Part shown: positions 1-7,195 of the stretch, in pieces | How positions within the stretch are numbered: position 1 is the stretch's first letter | Layout: each line of letters begins with the position of its first letter | DNA from: Vreelandella sp031769195 | GTDB lineage: Bacteria > Pseudomonadota > Gammaproteobacteria > Pseudomonadales > Halomonadaceae | DNA: 64,000 nucleotides | Assembly: GCF_031769195.1 (NCBI RefSeq) | Contig: NZ_JAVHNP010000002.1 | Span: 248,001-312,000, forward strand | Direction: 5' to 3' | The notes under the pieces: model-generated | The model's database searches: none | What the model was told of the DNA's origin: nothing | The model's input: the letters and a program-made list of their open reading frames with translations, nothing else | Position numbers and translations under genes: made by a program

Positions 1-279
1 GAAATCGACGGCGGCCTGCAAACCGTTGCCCTGACGCTGCCCGCCATCGTCACCACCGACCTACGCCTCAACGAGCCGCGCTACGCCAAGCTGCCGGACA
101 TCATGAAGGCCAAGAAAAAGCCGTTGGATGTCAAAACCCCCGCCGACTACGGCGTGGAAGTGGCCTCCAAGGTCACGCTGCTCAAAGTAGAGTCCCCGGC
201 TGAGCGCAAAGGCGGTATCAAAGTCGCCTCCGTGGACGAGCTGATCGACAAACTGAAAAACGAAGCCAAAGTGCTTTAA
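1..279 (+). CDS. etfB: Electron transfer flavoprotein subunit beta, C-terminal part (partial)
   Basis: The open frame enters from the left window edge in frame 1 and ends with TAA at 277-279, so only the last 92 residues are visible. They contain the typical EtfB stretch around TTDLRLNEPRYAKLPDIMKAKKKP followed by a Lys-rich C-terminus, which in the family forms the helix that contacts EtfA and AMP. EtfAB carries electrons from acyl-CoA dehydrogenases to the ETF:quinone oxidoreductase in the membrane. etfA follows after 14 bases, as in almost all bacteria, and the two are surely co-transcribed. The acyl-CoA dehydrogenases at the other end of this window would be electron donors to this protein. 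Confidence 0.93.
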   Translation, partial: EIDGGLQTVALTLPAIVTTDLRLNEPRYAKLPDIMKAKKKPLDVKTPADYGVEVASKVTLLKVESPAERKGGIKVASVDELIDKLKNEAKVL

Positions 280-293
280 TAGGAGCTGATCTC

Positions 294-1220
294 ATGAGCA
301 TTCTGGTACTTGCCGACCTGCATGAAGGTCAGTTAGCGGGCGCCACCGCCCACGTCGTCGCGGCTGCCCAAGCCATTGGTGGCGAGATTGATATCCTGGT
401 GGCCGGTGAAGGCGTCCAGGCAGCCGCCGACGCCGCTGCCAAGCTCGACGGCGTAAACAAAGTACGCGTGGCAGACAACGCCGCCTACGCCCACCAGCTG
501 GCCGAGCCCATGGGCGCGCTACTGGTCGAGCTGGCGGGCGATTACACCCACGTGCTGGCCAGCGCCTCCACCACGGGCAAAAACGTCCTGCCGCGCCTGG
601 CGGCACTAAAAGACGTCAGCCAGCTGTCAGATGTGATTGGTGTCGAAAGCGCTGATACCTTCCTGCGCCCGATCTACGCCGGTAACGCCATCGCCACGGT
701 GAAAAGTGACGACGCGCTGAAAGTCATCACCATCCGCACCACCGGTTTTGATGCGGTGGGCACCAGCGGCAGCGCCACGACGGAAACAGTGGATTTCGTC
801 GCGGACAACGCCCAGTCCAGCTTTGTGAAGCAAGAGCTGGCACAAAGCGACCGCCCGGAACTCGGCGGCGCCAAGGTCGTGATCTCCGGCGGCCGCGGTA
901 TGGGCAATGGCGAGAACTTCAAACTGCTGGACGGCATTGCCGACAAGCTGGGCGCGGCCATTGGCGCTTCCCGTGCGGCGGTCGATGCTGGCTTCGTGCC
1001 CAATGACATGCAGGTCGGCCAGACCGGTAAGATCGTCGCGCCGGAGCTGTACATTGCGGTAGGTATTTCAGGCGCGATTCAGCACTTGGCAGGCATGAAA
1101 GACTCCAAAGTGATCGTCGCGATCAACAAAGACGACGAAGCGCCGATCTTCCAAGTCGCCGATTACGGCCTGGTGGGGGATCTGTTCGAGATTCTGCCGG
1201 AGCTGGAAAGCAAGCTGTAA
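294..1220 (+). CDS. etfA: Electron transfer flavoprotein subunit alpha
   Basis: This is a 308-residue protein of the usual EtfA length. The N-terminal half is the ETF alpha/beta domain (MSILVLADLHEG start). The C-terminal half is the FAD-binding domain with the family signature: a GGRGMG loop near residue 200, then VGQTGKIVAPELYIAVGISGAIQHLAGMKDS. The ATG has a clear AGGAG ribosome site about 8 bases upstream, just after the etfB stop. EtfA holds the FAD that passes electrons from fatty-acid and branched-chain acyl-CoA dehydrogenases to the respiratory quinone pool. A strong terminator follows, so etfBA ends here. Confidence 0.96.
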   Translation: MSILVLADLHEGQLAGATAHVVAAAQAIGGEIDILVAGEGVQAAADAAAKLDGVNKVRVADNAAYAHQLAEPMGALLVELAGDYTHVLASASTTGKNVLPRLAALKDVSQLSDVIGVESADTFLRPIYAGNAIATVKSDDALKVITIRTTGFDAVGTSGSATTETVDFVADNAQSSFVKQELAQSDRPELGGAKVVISGGRGMGNGENFKLLDGIADKLGAAIGASRAAVDAGFVPNDMQVGQTGKIVAPELYIAVGISGAIQHLAGMKDSKVIVAINKDDEAPIFQVADYGLVGDLFEILPELESKL

Positions 1221-1242
1221 GCAGTTGAAAGAACCGGTAGTT

Positions 1243-1274
1243 AAAAGCCGACTTCGCCAGAAGTCGGCTTTTTT
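1243..1274 (+). terminator. Rho-independent terminator of etfBA
   Basis: A 12-bp stem, with arms AAAAGCCGACTT and AAGTCGGCTTTT and a 6-base loop, runs straight into a T tract 23 bases after the etfA stop. Confidence 0.93.
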
Positions 1275-1436
1275 ATTGGCAGCGGGTTCGATAAACTGAT
1301 AATAGTTGACTAAGGTACTGGGATAAAAGGTTTGCCGCCCATGGCAAAAAATTGCCGTGGCGGTGGTTGAAAAGGGTGGAGTGAGACCACACCTAATGTA
1401 GTGAACGCAATAGAAGCCACTCAAGGAGAAGATAGC

Positions 1437-2048
1437 ATGGCACATACCCTTCCTGAACTGCCGTACGCTTACGATGCTCTCGAGCCGAACATCGACGCGA
1501 TGACAATGGAAATTCACCACTCTCGTCACCACAACACCTACGTCACCAACCTGAACGCCGCGCTTGAAGGCACTGGCCTTGAAGACGTTCCGGTTGAAGA
1601 GCTGGTGGCCAACCTGGATCGCGTGCCAGAAGAGAAGCGCCAAGCCGTGATCAATAATGGTGGCGGCCACGCTAACCACTCCATGTTCTGGCAAATGATG
1701 TCACCCAACGGTGGCGGTCAGCCCCATGGCGATGTTGCTAAAGCAATCGATGCTGAGCTGGGCGGCTTGGATGCGTTTAAAGACGCTTTCAAAAAAGCAG
1801 CGCTGGGCCGTTTCGGTAGCGGCTGGGCATGGCTGTCTGTTACCCCCGAGAAAAAACTGGTAGTAGAGAACACGCTGAACCAAGACAGCCCGCTCATGCA
1901 CGGCAACACGCCGGTATTGGGTCTGGACGTTTGGGAGCACGCGTACTACCTGAAGTTCCAAAACAAACGTCCTGACTACGTTGATGCTTTCTTCAACGCG
2001 GTCAACTGGGAAGACGTTGAGCGTCGTTACCAGGCAGCGACTGCCTAA
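1437..2048 (+). CDS. sodA: Superoxide dismutase, manganese type
   Basis: This 203-residue protein converts superoxide to hydrogen peroxide and oxygen in the cytoplasm. Metal ligands by alignment are His27, His81, Asp164 and His168. It has the Mn-type signatures: the GGGHANHSMFW block (iron enzymes have an AAQxWNHTFYW block) and the outer-sphere Gln149 in NQDSPLM, where iron enzymes place the Gln in the N-terminal half. The C-terminal DVWEHAYYLKFQNKRPDY block is close to E. coli SodA. The ATG at 1437 has AAGGAG 9 bases upstream and gives the conserved start AHTLPELPYAYDALEP; an in-frame GTG at 1401 is not supported. It stands alone between two terminators. The leader at about 1290-1311 has a weak Fur-like sequence. 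Confidence 0.95.
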   Translation: MAHTLPELPYAYDALEPNIDAMTMEIHHSRHHNTYVTNLNAALEGTGLEDVPVEELVANLDRVPEEKRQAVINNGGGHANHSMFWQMMSPNGGGQPHGDVAKAIDAELGGLDAFKDAFKKAALGRFGSGWAWLSVTPEKKLVVENTLNQDSPLMHGNTPVLGLDVWEHAYYLKFQNKRPDYVDAFFNAVNWEDVERRYQAATA

Positions 2049-2090
2049 ACTCACGCCTTGTGAGCTAGGTATAAGCGGTTTTTACCGCTG

Positions 2091-2123
2091 AAAAACCGCC
2101 CCCTTCTAGGGGGCGGTTTTTTT
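2091..2123 (+). terminator. Rho-independent terminator of sodA
   Basis: A 13-bp stem (AAAAACCGCCCCC pairing with GGGGGCGGTTTTT) with a 5-base loop leads into a run of T residues about 45 bases after the sodA stop. A smaller hairpin (AGCGG/CCGCT) lies just before it. Confidence 0.94.
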
Positions 2124-2175
2124 GTGCCTGGGTATAGCGCTGGGCATTGGCTGTCAATAACCTGTGGATGAAAAA

Positions 2176-2222
2176 ATACCATATATGCTTGAATTGATTT
2201 TCTCGTGGTCTATATATAGTAT
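2176..2222 (+). promoter_or_regulatory. Pair of NrdR-type boxes over the nrdHIEF promoter
   Basis: Two 16-bp sites lie at 2176-2191 (ATACCATATATGCTTG) and 2207-2222 (GGTCTATATATAGTAT). Both carry the AT-rich core of the NrdR consensus ACACWATATATWGTGT. The second has the palindrome CTATATATAG and is the better match. Their starts are exactly 31 bp apart, three helical turns, which is the spacing typical of NrdR box pairs. A possible sigma-70 promoter, TTGATT at 2194-2199 and TAGTAT at 2217-2222 with a 17-base spacer, is overlapped by the second box, so bound NrdR would block it. The first nrd start codon is 77 bases downstream. Confidence 0.8.
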
Positions 2223-2298
2223 GCGTTGAGAATTTTATAGGGGTGGCGCCACAAGGATGCACTACCCGAAAAATGCCGCTATGAAAAGGAAAATAGCC

Positions 2299-2520
2299 AT
2301 GGAAATCCAAATTTATAGCAAGCCTGCTTGCGTACAGTGCACCGCCACTTACCGCGCCCTGGATAAGCACGGTTTACCGTACAAAGTGATCGACATCACT
2401 GAAGAGTCCGGTGCCCAGGAAGAAGTAGAGGCGCTTGGCTACCGTCAGCTACCCGTGGTGGTGGTGGGTGAAGATCACTGGTCTGGTTTTCGTCCTGATC
2501 GCATCCAAGCATTAGCGTAA
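2299..2520 (+). CDS. nrdH: Glutaredoxin-like protein NrdH
   Basis: NrdH is the small thiol carrier that re-reduces the class Ib ribonucleotide reductase NrdEF, itself being reduced by thioredoxin reductase. The 73-residue protein has the redox motif CVQC at residues 11-14 and the NrdH-specific tail WSGFRPDRI. The start is ATG 2299, giving MEIQIYSKPACVQC, with an AAAGGAAAA ribosome site; upstream in-frame ATGs at 2257 and 2281 would add residues outside the family. It is the first gene of nrdHIEF and is followed by nrdI after 9 bases. Confidence 0.93.
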   Translation: MEIQIYSKPACVQCTATYRALDKHGLPYKVIDITEESGAQEEVEALGYRQLPVVVVGEDHWSGFRPDRIQALA

Positions 2521-2529
2521 CTAACCGCT

Positions 2530-2979
2530 ATGCAGACTGCCGAAGTGGACACTCAGCTTGCGGGCACGCTGGTCTATTTTTCCACTAAGTCAGGCAATAC
2601 CCATCGGTTTATTGAAAAGCTTGGCATGTGTGCCCAGCGGCTACCGTTAAATCGTGAAGAGCCCACGCCACGTGTGGAACAGCCTTACATATTAGTGACG
2701 CCTAGCTATGGCGGCGGTTCTGCCCAAGGAGCCGTGCCGGGTCAGGTCATTCGCTTTTTAAATGACACGCACAATCGGCACCTCATTCGAGGTGTCATTG
2801 CTGCTGGTAATACGAATTTTGGTGAAGCATACGGATTGGCAGGGCGCATCATTGCGCAAAAGTGCCAGGTGCCGCTGCTTTATCGATTTGAACTATTTGG
2901 CACTGATGAAGATGTCGCCAAGGTCCGCAAAGGAGTAGAAGAGTTTTGGAAACGTCAAACTCAGTCTCTAAAAACGTAG
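2530..2979 (+). CDS. nrdI: Flavodoxin-like protein NrdI
   Basis: NrdI is an FMN protein that supplies the oxidant needed to assemble the dimanganese-tyrosyl radical cofactor of NrdF. The 149-residue sequence has the FMN phosphate loop FSTKSGNTHRF near residues 17-27, the second loop TPSYGGGSAQGAVPGQV and the conserved GNTNFGEAYGLAG segment. It lies between nrdH (9-base gap) and nrdE, whose start overlaps the 3' end of nrdI by 34 bases, so translation is probably coupled. Confidence 0.94.
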   Translation: MQTAEVDTQLAGTLVYFSTKSGNTHRFIEKLGMCAQRLPLNREEPTPRVEQPYILVTPSYGGGSAQGAVPGQVIRFLNDTHNRHLIRGVIAAGNTNFGEAYGLAGRIIAQKCQVPLLYRFELFGTDEDVAKVRKGVEEFWKRQTQSLKT

Positions 2980-5156
2980 CCGCCTCAGAGGCTGCTACCA
3001 AGAACTCGGCAGAAACAAAACGGCCTGCGGGAGCAACCGAAAAGCGCACGCTCGACTACCACGCGCTGAACGCGATGCTGAATCTTTACGGTGCCAATGG
3101 TGAGCTGCAGCTGGATAAAGACCGCGAAGCTGCGCGTCAGTATTTCCTTCAGCACGTCAATCAAAACACCGTCTTCTTCCACTCCCTGGAAGAGAAGCTC
3201 GATTACCTAGTGGAAGAGCAGTACTACGAAGCGGAGATGCTTGCGCAGTACAGCTTCGCTTTTGTTAAGGCGCTGTTTGAGCAGGCATACGCCTACAAAT
3301 TCCGTTTTCCAAGCTTCCTAGGTGCGTTTAAGTACTACACCAGCTACACGTTAAAAACCTTCGACGGCAAGCGTTACCTTGAGCGTTATGAAGACCGCGT
3401 ATGCATGGTGGCGCTGACGCTAGCCCGTGGTGAAGAAGCGCTGGCGAAAGCGTTGGTAGACGAAATTATTAGCGGTCGCTTTCAGCCTGCGACGCCCACG
3501 TTCCTTAACTGTGGCAAGCAGCAGCGTGGCGAGCTGGTATCGTGCTTTTTGCTGCGCATTGAAGACAATATGGAGTCCATTGGGCGCTCCATTAACTCTG
3601 CGCTTCAGCTCTCTAAGCGCGGTGGCGGCGTCGCGTTCTTGCTGACCAATATCCGTGAGTCAGGCGCTCCGATTAAGCGTATCGAGAACCAGTCTTCGGG
3701 TATTATCCCGATTATGAAACTGCTGGAAGACGCGTTTTCCTACGCCAACCAGCTGGGCGCACGTCAGGGGGCAGGGGCCGTTTATCTCAACGCTCACCAC
3801 CCGGATATTTTGCGTTTCTTGGATACCAAGCGCGAAAACGCGGACGAAAAAATCCGCATCAAGACGCTCTCCCTGGGCGTGACCATTCCTGATATCACCT
3901 TTGAGCTGGCAAAGCGCAACGATGATATGTACCTCTTCTCGCCCTACGATGTAGAGCGGGTCTACGGTGTGCCGTTTGGTGATATTAGCGTTACCGAGAA
4001 GTACCATGAAATGGTGGCCGACGCGCGTATCCGTAAGCACAAAATTAATGCGCGTGCTTTCTTCCAGACGCTGGCAGAGCTGCAGTTCGAGTCTGGTTAC
4101 CCGTACATTATGTTTGAAGACACGGTTAACCGCGCGAACCCGATCGCTGGCCGCATCAATATGAGCAACCTCTGCTCAGAGATTCTGCAGGTCAATACGC
4201 CGACCGAGTACGACGACGATCTCGGCTACCGTCAGATTGGTCAGGATATCTCATGTAACCTCGGCTCTATGAATATTGCCAAGGTGATGGATTCAGGCGA
4301 TATCGGCACTAGCGTAGAGATTGCCATTCGTGGCCTCACCGCCGTGTCGGAAATGAGCAACCTACGCAGCGTACCCTCCATCGCCGAAGGCAACGCCAAG
4401 TCGCGCGCCATCGGCCTTGGTCAGATGAACCTGCATGGCTTCCTGGCGCGCGAGCATATTTACTACGGCTCAGAAGAAGGGTTGGATTTCACTAACCTGT
4501 ACTTCTATTGCGTCGCGTTCCATGCCATTCGTGCGTCAAATCAGTTGGCCATCGAGCATGGCGAGACCTTTGCTGGGTTCGAAGACTCCACCTATGCCTC
4601 GGGGGAGTTCTTTGATAAGTATACCGACCAAGCTTGGTTGCCGCGTACCGAAAAAGTGCGTCACCTGTTTGAGCGTAGCGGAATTGCGCTGCCGACCCAG
4701 GAAGAGTGGCAGTCACTGAAAGCCTCTGTTATGGCGCATGGTTTGTACAACCGTAACCTGCAGGCGGTGCCGCCAACGGGCTCTATCTCGTACATCAATC
4801 ACTCCACCTCCAGTATTCACCCGGTGGCAGCGAAGATCGAGATCCGTAAAGAGGGCAAGCTGGGCCGCGTGTATTACCCCGCGCCGTTCCTGAATGAAGC
4901 GAACTTCGATTACTTCCAGGATGCCTATGAAATCGGCCCTGAAAAAATTATCGATACCTACGCAGAAGCCTCCAAGCACGTTGACCAAGGCCTGTCGTTG
5001 ACGCTGTTCTTCCCGGATACAGCCACTACGCGGGATATCAATAAGGCGCAAATTTACGCATGGCGCAAAGGTATCAAGACGCTGTACTACATTCGCTTAC
5101 GCCAAAGTGCCCTTGAAGGTACCGAGGTTGAAGGCTGCGTCTCCTGCACGCTGTAA
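2946..5156 (+). CDS. nrdE: Class Ib ribonucleoside-diphosphate reductase, alpha subunit
   Basis: NrdE reduces ribonucleoside diphosphates to deoxyribonucleotides. The protein has 736 residues against about 714 in E. coli and is very similar to it throughout: LDYHALNAMLNLYG, FQPATPTFLNCGKQQRGELVSCF, SKRGGGVAFLL, NLCSEI, SCNLGS, PPTGSISYINH, and the C-terminal redox tail GCVSCTL whose two Cys exchange electrons with NrdH. The only start that covers the conserved N-terminus is TTG at 2946, with AAGGAG 12 bases upstream inside nrdI. It adds about 35 residues of Ser/Ala/Lys-rich, probably disordered sequence before the conserved LDYHALN. The N-terminal ATP-cone of class Ia enzymes is absent, as expected for class Ib. 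Confidence 0.96.
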   Translation: METSNSVSKNVAASEAATKNSAETKRPAGATEKRTLDYHALNAMLNLYGANGELQLDKDREAARQYFLQHVNQNTVFFHSLEEKLDYLVEEQYYEAEMLAQYSFAFVKALFEQAYAYKFRFPSFLGAFKYYTSYTLKTFDGKRYLERYEDRVCMVALTLARGEEALAKALVDEIISGRFQPATPTFLNCGKQQRGELVSCFLLRIEDNMESIGRSINSALQLSKRGGGVAFLLTNIRESGAPIKRIENQSSGIIPIMKLLEDAFSYANQLGARQGAGAVYLNAHHPDILRFLDTKRENADEKIRIKTLSLGVTIPDITFELAKRNDDMYLFSPYDVERVYGVPFGDISVTEKYHEMVADARIRKHKINARAFFQTLAELQFESGYPYIMFEDTVNRANPIAGRINMSNLCSEILQVNTPTEYDDDLGYRQIGQDISCNLGSMNIAKVMDSGDIGTSVEIAIRGLTAVSEMSNLRSVPSIAEGNAKSRAIGLGQMNLHGFLAREHIYYGSEEGLDFTNLYFYCVAFHAIRASNQLAIEHGETFAGFEDSTYASGEFFDKYTDQAWLPRTEKVRHLFERSGIALPTQEEWQSLKASVMAHGLYNRNLQAVPPTGSISYINHSTSSIHPVAAKIEIRKEGKLGRVYYPAPFLNEANFDYFQDAYEIGPEKIIDTYAEASKHVDQGLSLTLFFPDTATTRDINKAQIYAWRKGIKTLYYIRLRQSALEGTEVEGCVSCTL

Positions 5157-5197
5157 TCGGGTAACGCTTTTAAGATGATGTTTGTGAGAGAACGCTG

Positions 5198-6169
5198 ATG
5201 ACAATGATGCAACGTTTGTCGCGGGTAAATGCGATTAACTGGAACCGCCTTCAAGACGATAAAGACCTTGAGGTGTGGAACCGTCTGACCAGCAACTTCT
5301 GGCTGCCGGAAAAAGTGCCGCTCTCCAATGATATTCAGTCGTGGAACACGCTGACGCAGCAAGAGAAGCAGCTCACGATTCGTGTCTTTACGGGCTTGAC
5401 CCTGTTAGACACGATTCAAAGCAGCGTGGGTGCGCCGGTATTGATGGATGATGCCCGCACGCCGCACGAAGAGGCGGTATATACCAATATCGCCTTTATG
5501 GAGTCGGTGCATGCCCGCTCCTACAGCTCGATTTTCTCGACGCTCTGCGCAACGCGCGACGTGGACGATGCGTTCCGTTGGAGTGAGGAAAACCCGACGC
5601 TGCAAATGAAGTCTGAGCTGATTCTGAAGCGTTATCGTTCCGAAGACCCGCTGATGCGCAAAGTCGCCAGCGTCTTCCTGGAATCGTTTTTGTTCTACTC
5701 GGGCTTCTATCTGCCCATGTACTGGTCTAGCCACGCCAAGCTGACCAACACGGCCGACCTGATTCGCTTGATCATTCGTGATGAAGCGGTACACGGCTAC
5801 TACGTGGGCTATAAATTCCAGCAGGCGCTGGCAGAAGAGACGCCTGAGCGTCAGCAGGAAGTCAAAGATTACGCCTACGAGCTGCTGCTGGAGTTGTACG
5901 ACAACGAAGTCCGCTACACCGAATCGCTTTACGATGAAGTGGGCCTGTCGGAAGATGTGAAGAAATTCCTTCACTACAATGCCAACAAAGCCCTGATGAA
6001 CCTAGGCTTTGAGCCGCTGTTCCCCAGCAGCGTCACAGACGTCGACCCAACGATCATGGCTGCGTTATCGCCGAGTGCGGATGAGAACCACGACTTTTTC
6101 TCAGGGTCTGGCTCTTCTTACGTGATCGGTAAGGCCGTCGCCACAGAAGATGATGACTGGTCGTTTTGA
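5198..6169 (+). CDS. nrdF: Class Ib ribonucleoside-diphosphate reductase, beta subunit
   Basis: NrdF carries the dimetal site and tyrosyl radical that start catalysis in NrdE. The 323 residues include the metal-ligand blocks around AFMESVHARSYSSIFSTL (Glu and His ligands) and RLIIRDEAVHGYYVGYKFQ (Glu and His ligands), and the conserved C-terminal tail rich in acidic and aromatic residues (EDDDWSF) that docks into NrdE. ATG 5198 follows a GAGAG site; a second ATG two codons later is also possible. The gene is 41 bases after nrdE and ends the operon at a strong terminator. In vivo class Ib beta subunits use manganese with NrdI. Confidence 0.95.
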   Translation: MTMMQRLSRVNAINWNRLQDDKDLEVWNRLTSNFWLPEKVPLSNDIQSWNTLTQQEKQLTIRVFTGLTLLDTIQSSVGAPVLMDDARTPHEEAVYTNIAFMESVHARSYSSIFSTLCATRDVDDAFRWSEENPTLQMKSELILKRYRSEDPLMRKVASVFLESFLFYSGFYLPMYWSSHAKLTNTADLIRLIIRDEAVHGYYVGYKFQQALAEETPERQQEVKDYAYELLLELYDNEVRYTESLYDEVGLSEDVKKFLHYNANKALMNLGFEPLFPSSVTDVDPTIMAALSPSADENHDFFSGSGSSYVIGKAVATEDDDWSF

Positions 6170-6223
6170 TCGGCTGACACGGTAGTGGTCAGTGAGCGGT
6201 ATGAGATCTGACGAGTAATAGAG

Positions 6224-6251
6224 ACGGGAGCCTTTGGCTCCCGTTTTTTTT
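6224..6251 (+). terminator. Rho-independent terminator of nrdHIEF
   Basis: A 9-bp stem, ACGGGAGCC and GGCTCCCGT around a TTT loop, is followed by eight T residues, 55 bases after nrdF. Confidence 0.94.
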
Positions 6252-6282
6252 GGTTGTAGCCAACCTGTTTGCATTGAATGTT

Positions 6283-6301
6283 AATGATAAATATTGTCAT
6301 T
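6283..6301 (+). promoter_or_regulatory. Fur box upstream of the TonB2-type operon
   Basis: The central 15 bases, TGATAAATATTGTCA at 6285-6299, match the Fur core TGATAATCATTATCA at 12 of 15 positions and keep the dyad symmetry AATGA/TCATT. The site is about 115 bases upstream of the first gene of the operon, in an AT-rich stretch (6274-6310) where a promoter would be expected. I did not assign firm -35 and -10 boxes. The inferred meaning is repression of the operon by Fur-Fe2+ when iron is plentiful. Confidence 0.75.
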
Positions 6302-6415
6302 TATTCAATTAGTGTTACGCTAGACGGTGCTCGCGTTAAACGCAAATCGTTCTTATACCTAATAAGTTTTAGCGGGTCGCTATGGCGGCGCGTTAAGCAG
6401 TAACGGAGACATAAC

Positions 6416-7195
6416 GTGCTGAAAAGGCCTTTCTTTGCCTTGCGTGGATGCTGCCTTGCTGGAGTGCTGGTCAGCGGTACGCTCATGGCAAGTGATGAGA
6501 CAATGGATCAAGCGGCCCAAAGTGTCGAGGCCCAGCAAACCCAGTCTGAGTTGCAGCAACAAATCGATCGTGCGGATGAAGCTACCCGATCCTCGATTGA
6601 AGAGCTGCGCCGCCTAGAGCGGGAAACCCGTCAGATGGAAGCCACCAATGCCACGCTCAGCAGCCGCTTGGCAAGTGAAGCCGAGCGCCAGCAGCGGTTG
6701 AGTCAAGCGCTGGATACGTTGAGCGATACGCGCGCGGCGCTGCCCATGATCGAACAAGACATGACCGAGCAACTGACCCGTTGGGTCGAGTCAGACCTTC
6801 CCTTTTTAACTGATGAGCGCCTTGCCCGGATAGAGTCTGCGGGTAGCCCAGATACGGGCAGCGCTGAACGCATTGCGAGCCTGCTTGAAGCCTGGCGTGC
6901 CGAGCTGGCTTATGGCCGCGACGTCGATAGCTGGCGAGGCCGCTTAGAGAGGGAAGGTGCGTCTCCAAGAGAAGTGGAGTACCTGCGGATTGGTCGGATT
7001 GGCTTTTACTATCTAACGCCCGATGGCCGAGAAGGAGGTGTGTGGGATAAAGAGAGCGGGGAGTGGCTCATGTTAGATGAAGCCGCCCGTCACCAAGTGC
7101 GCAACGGACTACGTATCGCCGCCGACCAGCGCACCCCAGAACTTTTACAACTACCGCTCTCAATCACTGTTAACGACCAAGGAGGGCAGCCATGA
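6416..7195 (+). CDS. DUF3450 family periplasmic protein of a TonB operon
   Basis: The 259-residue protein starts at GTG 6416 with a GGAG site and has a signal peptide (LKRPFFALRGCCLAGVLVSG core, probable cleavage after about residue 25 at LMA). Residues about 30-105 are Gln/Glu/Arg-rich with a heptad pattern, so probably a long coiled coil. The C-terminal part has IGRIGFYYLTPDGREGGVWDKESGEW, typical of DUF3450. Such proteins sit at the head of TonB2/TtpC operons in marine gammaproteobacteria. Their exact job is not known to me; a periplasmic helper of TonB-dependent uptake is the inference. Its stop overlaps the start of the next gene (ATGA). Confidence 0.88.
   Translation: MLKRPFFALRGCCLAGVLVSGTLMASDETMDQAAQSVEAQQTQSELQQQIDRADEATRSSIEELRRLERETRQMEATNATLSSRLASEAERQQRLSQALDTLSDTRAALPMIEQDMTEQLTRWVESDLPFLTDERLARIESAGSPDTGSAERIASLLEAWRAELAYGRDVDSWRGRLEREGASPREVEYLRIGRIGFYYLTPDGREGGVWDKESGEWLMLDEAARHQVRNGLRIAADQRTPELLQLPLSITVNDQGGQP

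Noticed and set aside
1068..1694. Open frame of 208 codons on the reverse strand across etfA end and sodA start
   Set aside because: It runs across a strong terminator and the sodA promoter, with no ribosome site or known domain.
2257..2298. Longer nrdH from ATG 2257
   Set aside because: It would add 14 residues outside the NrdH fold, and the ribosome site belongs to ATG 2299.
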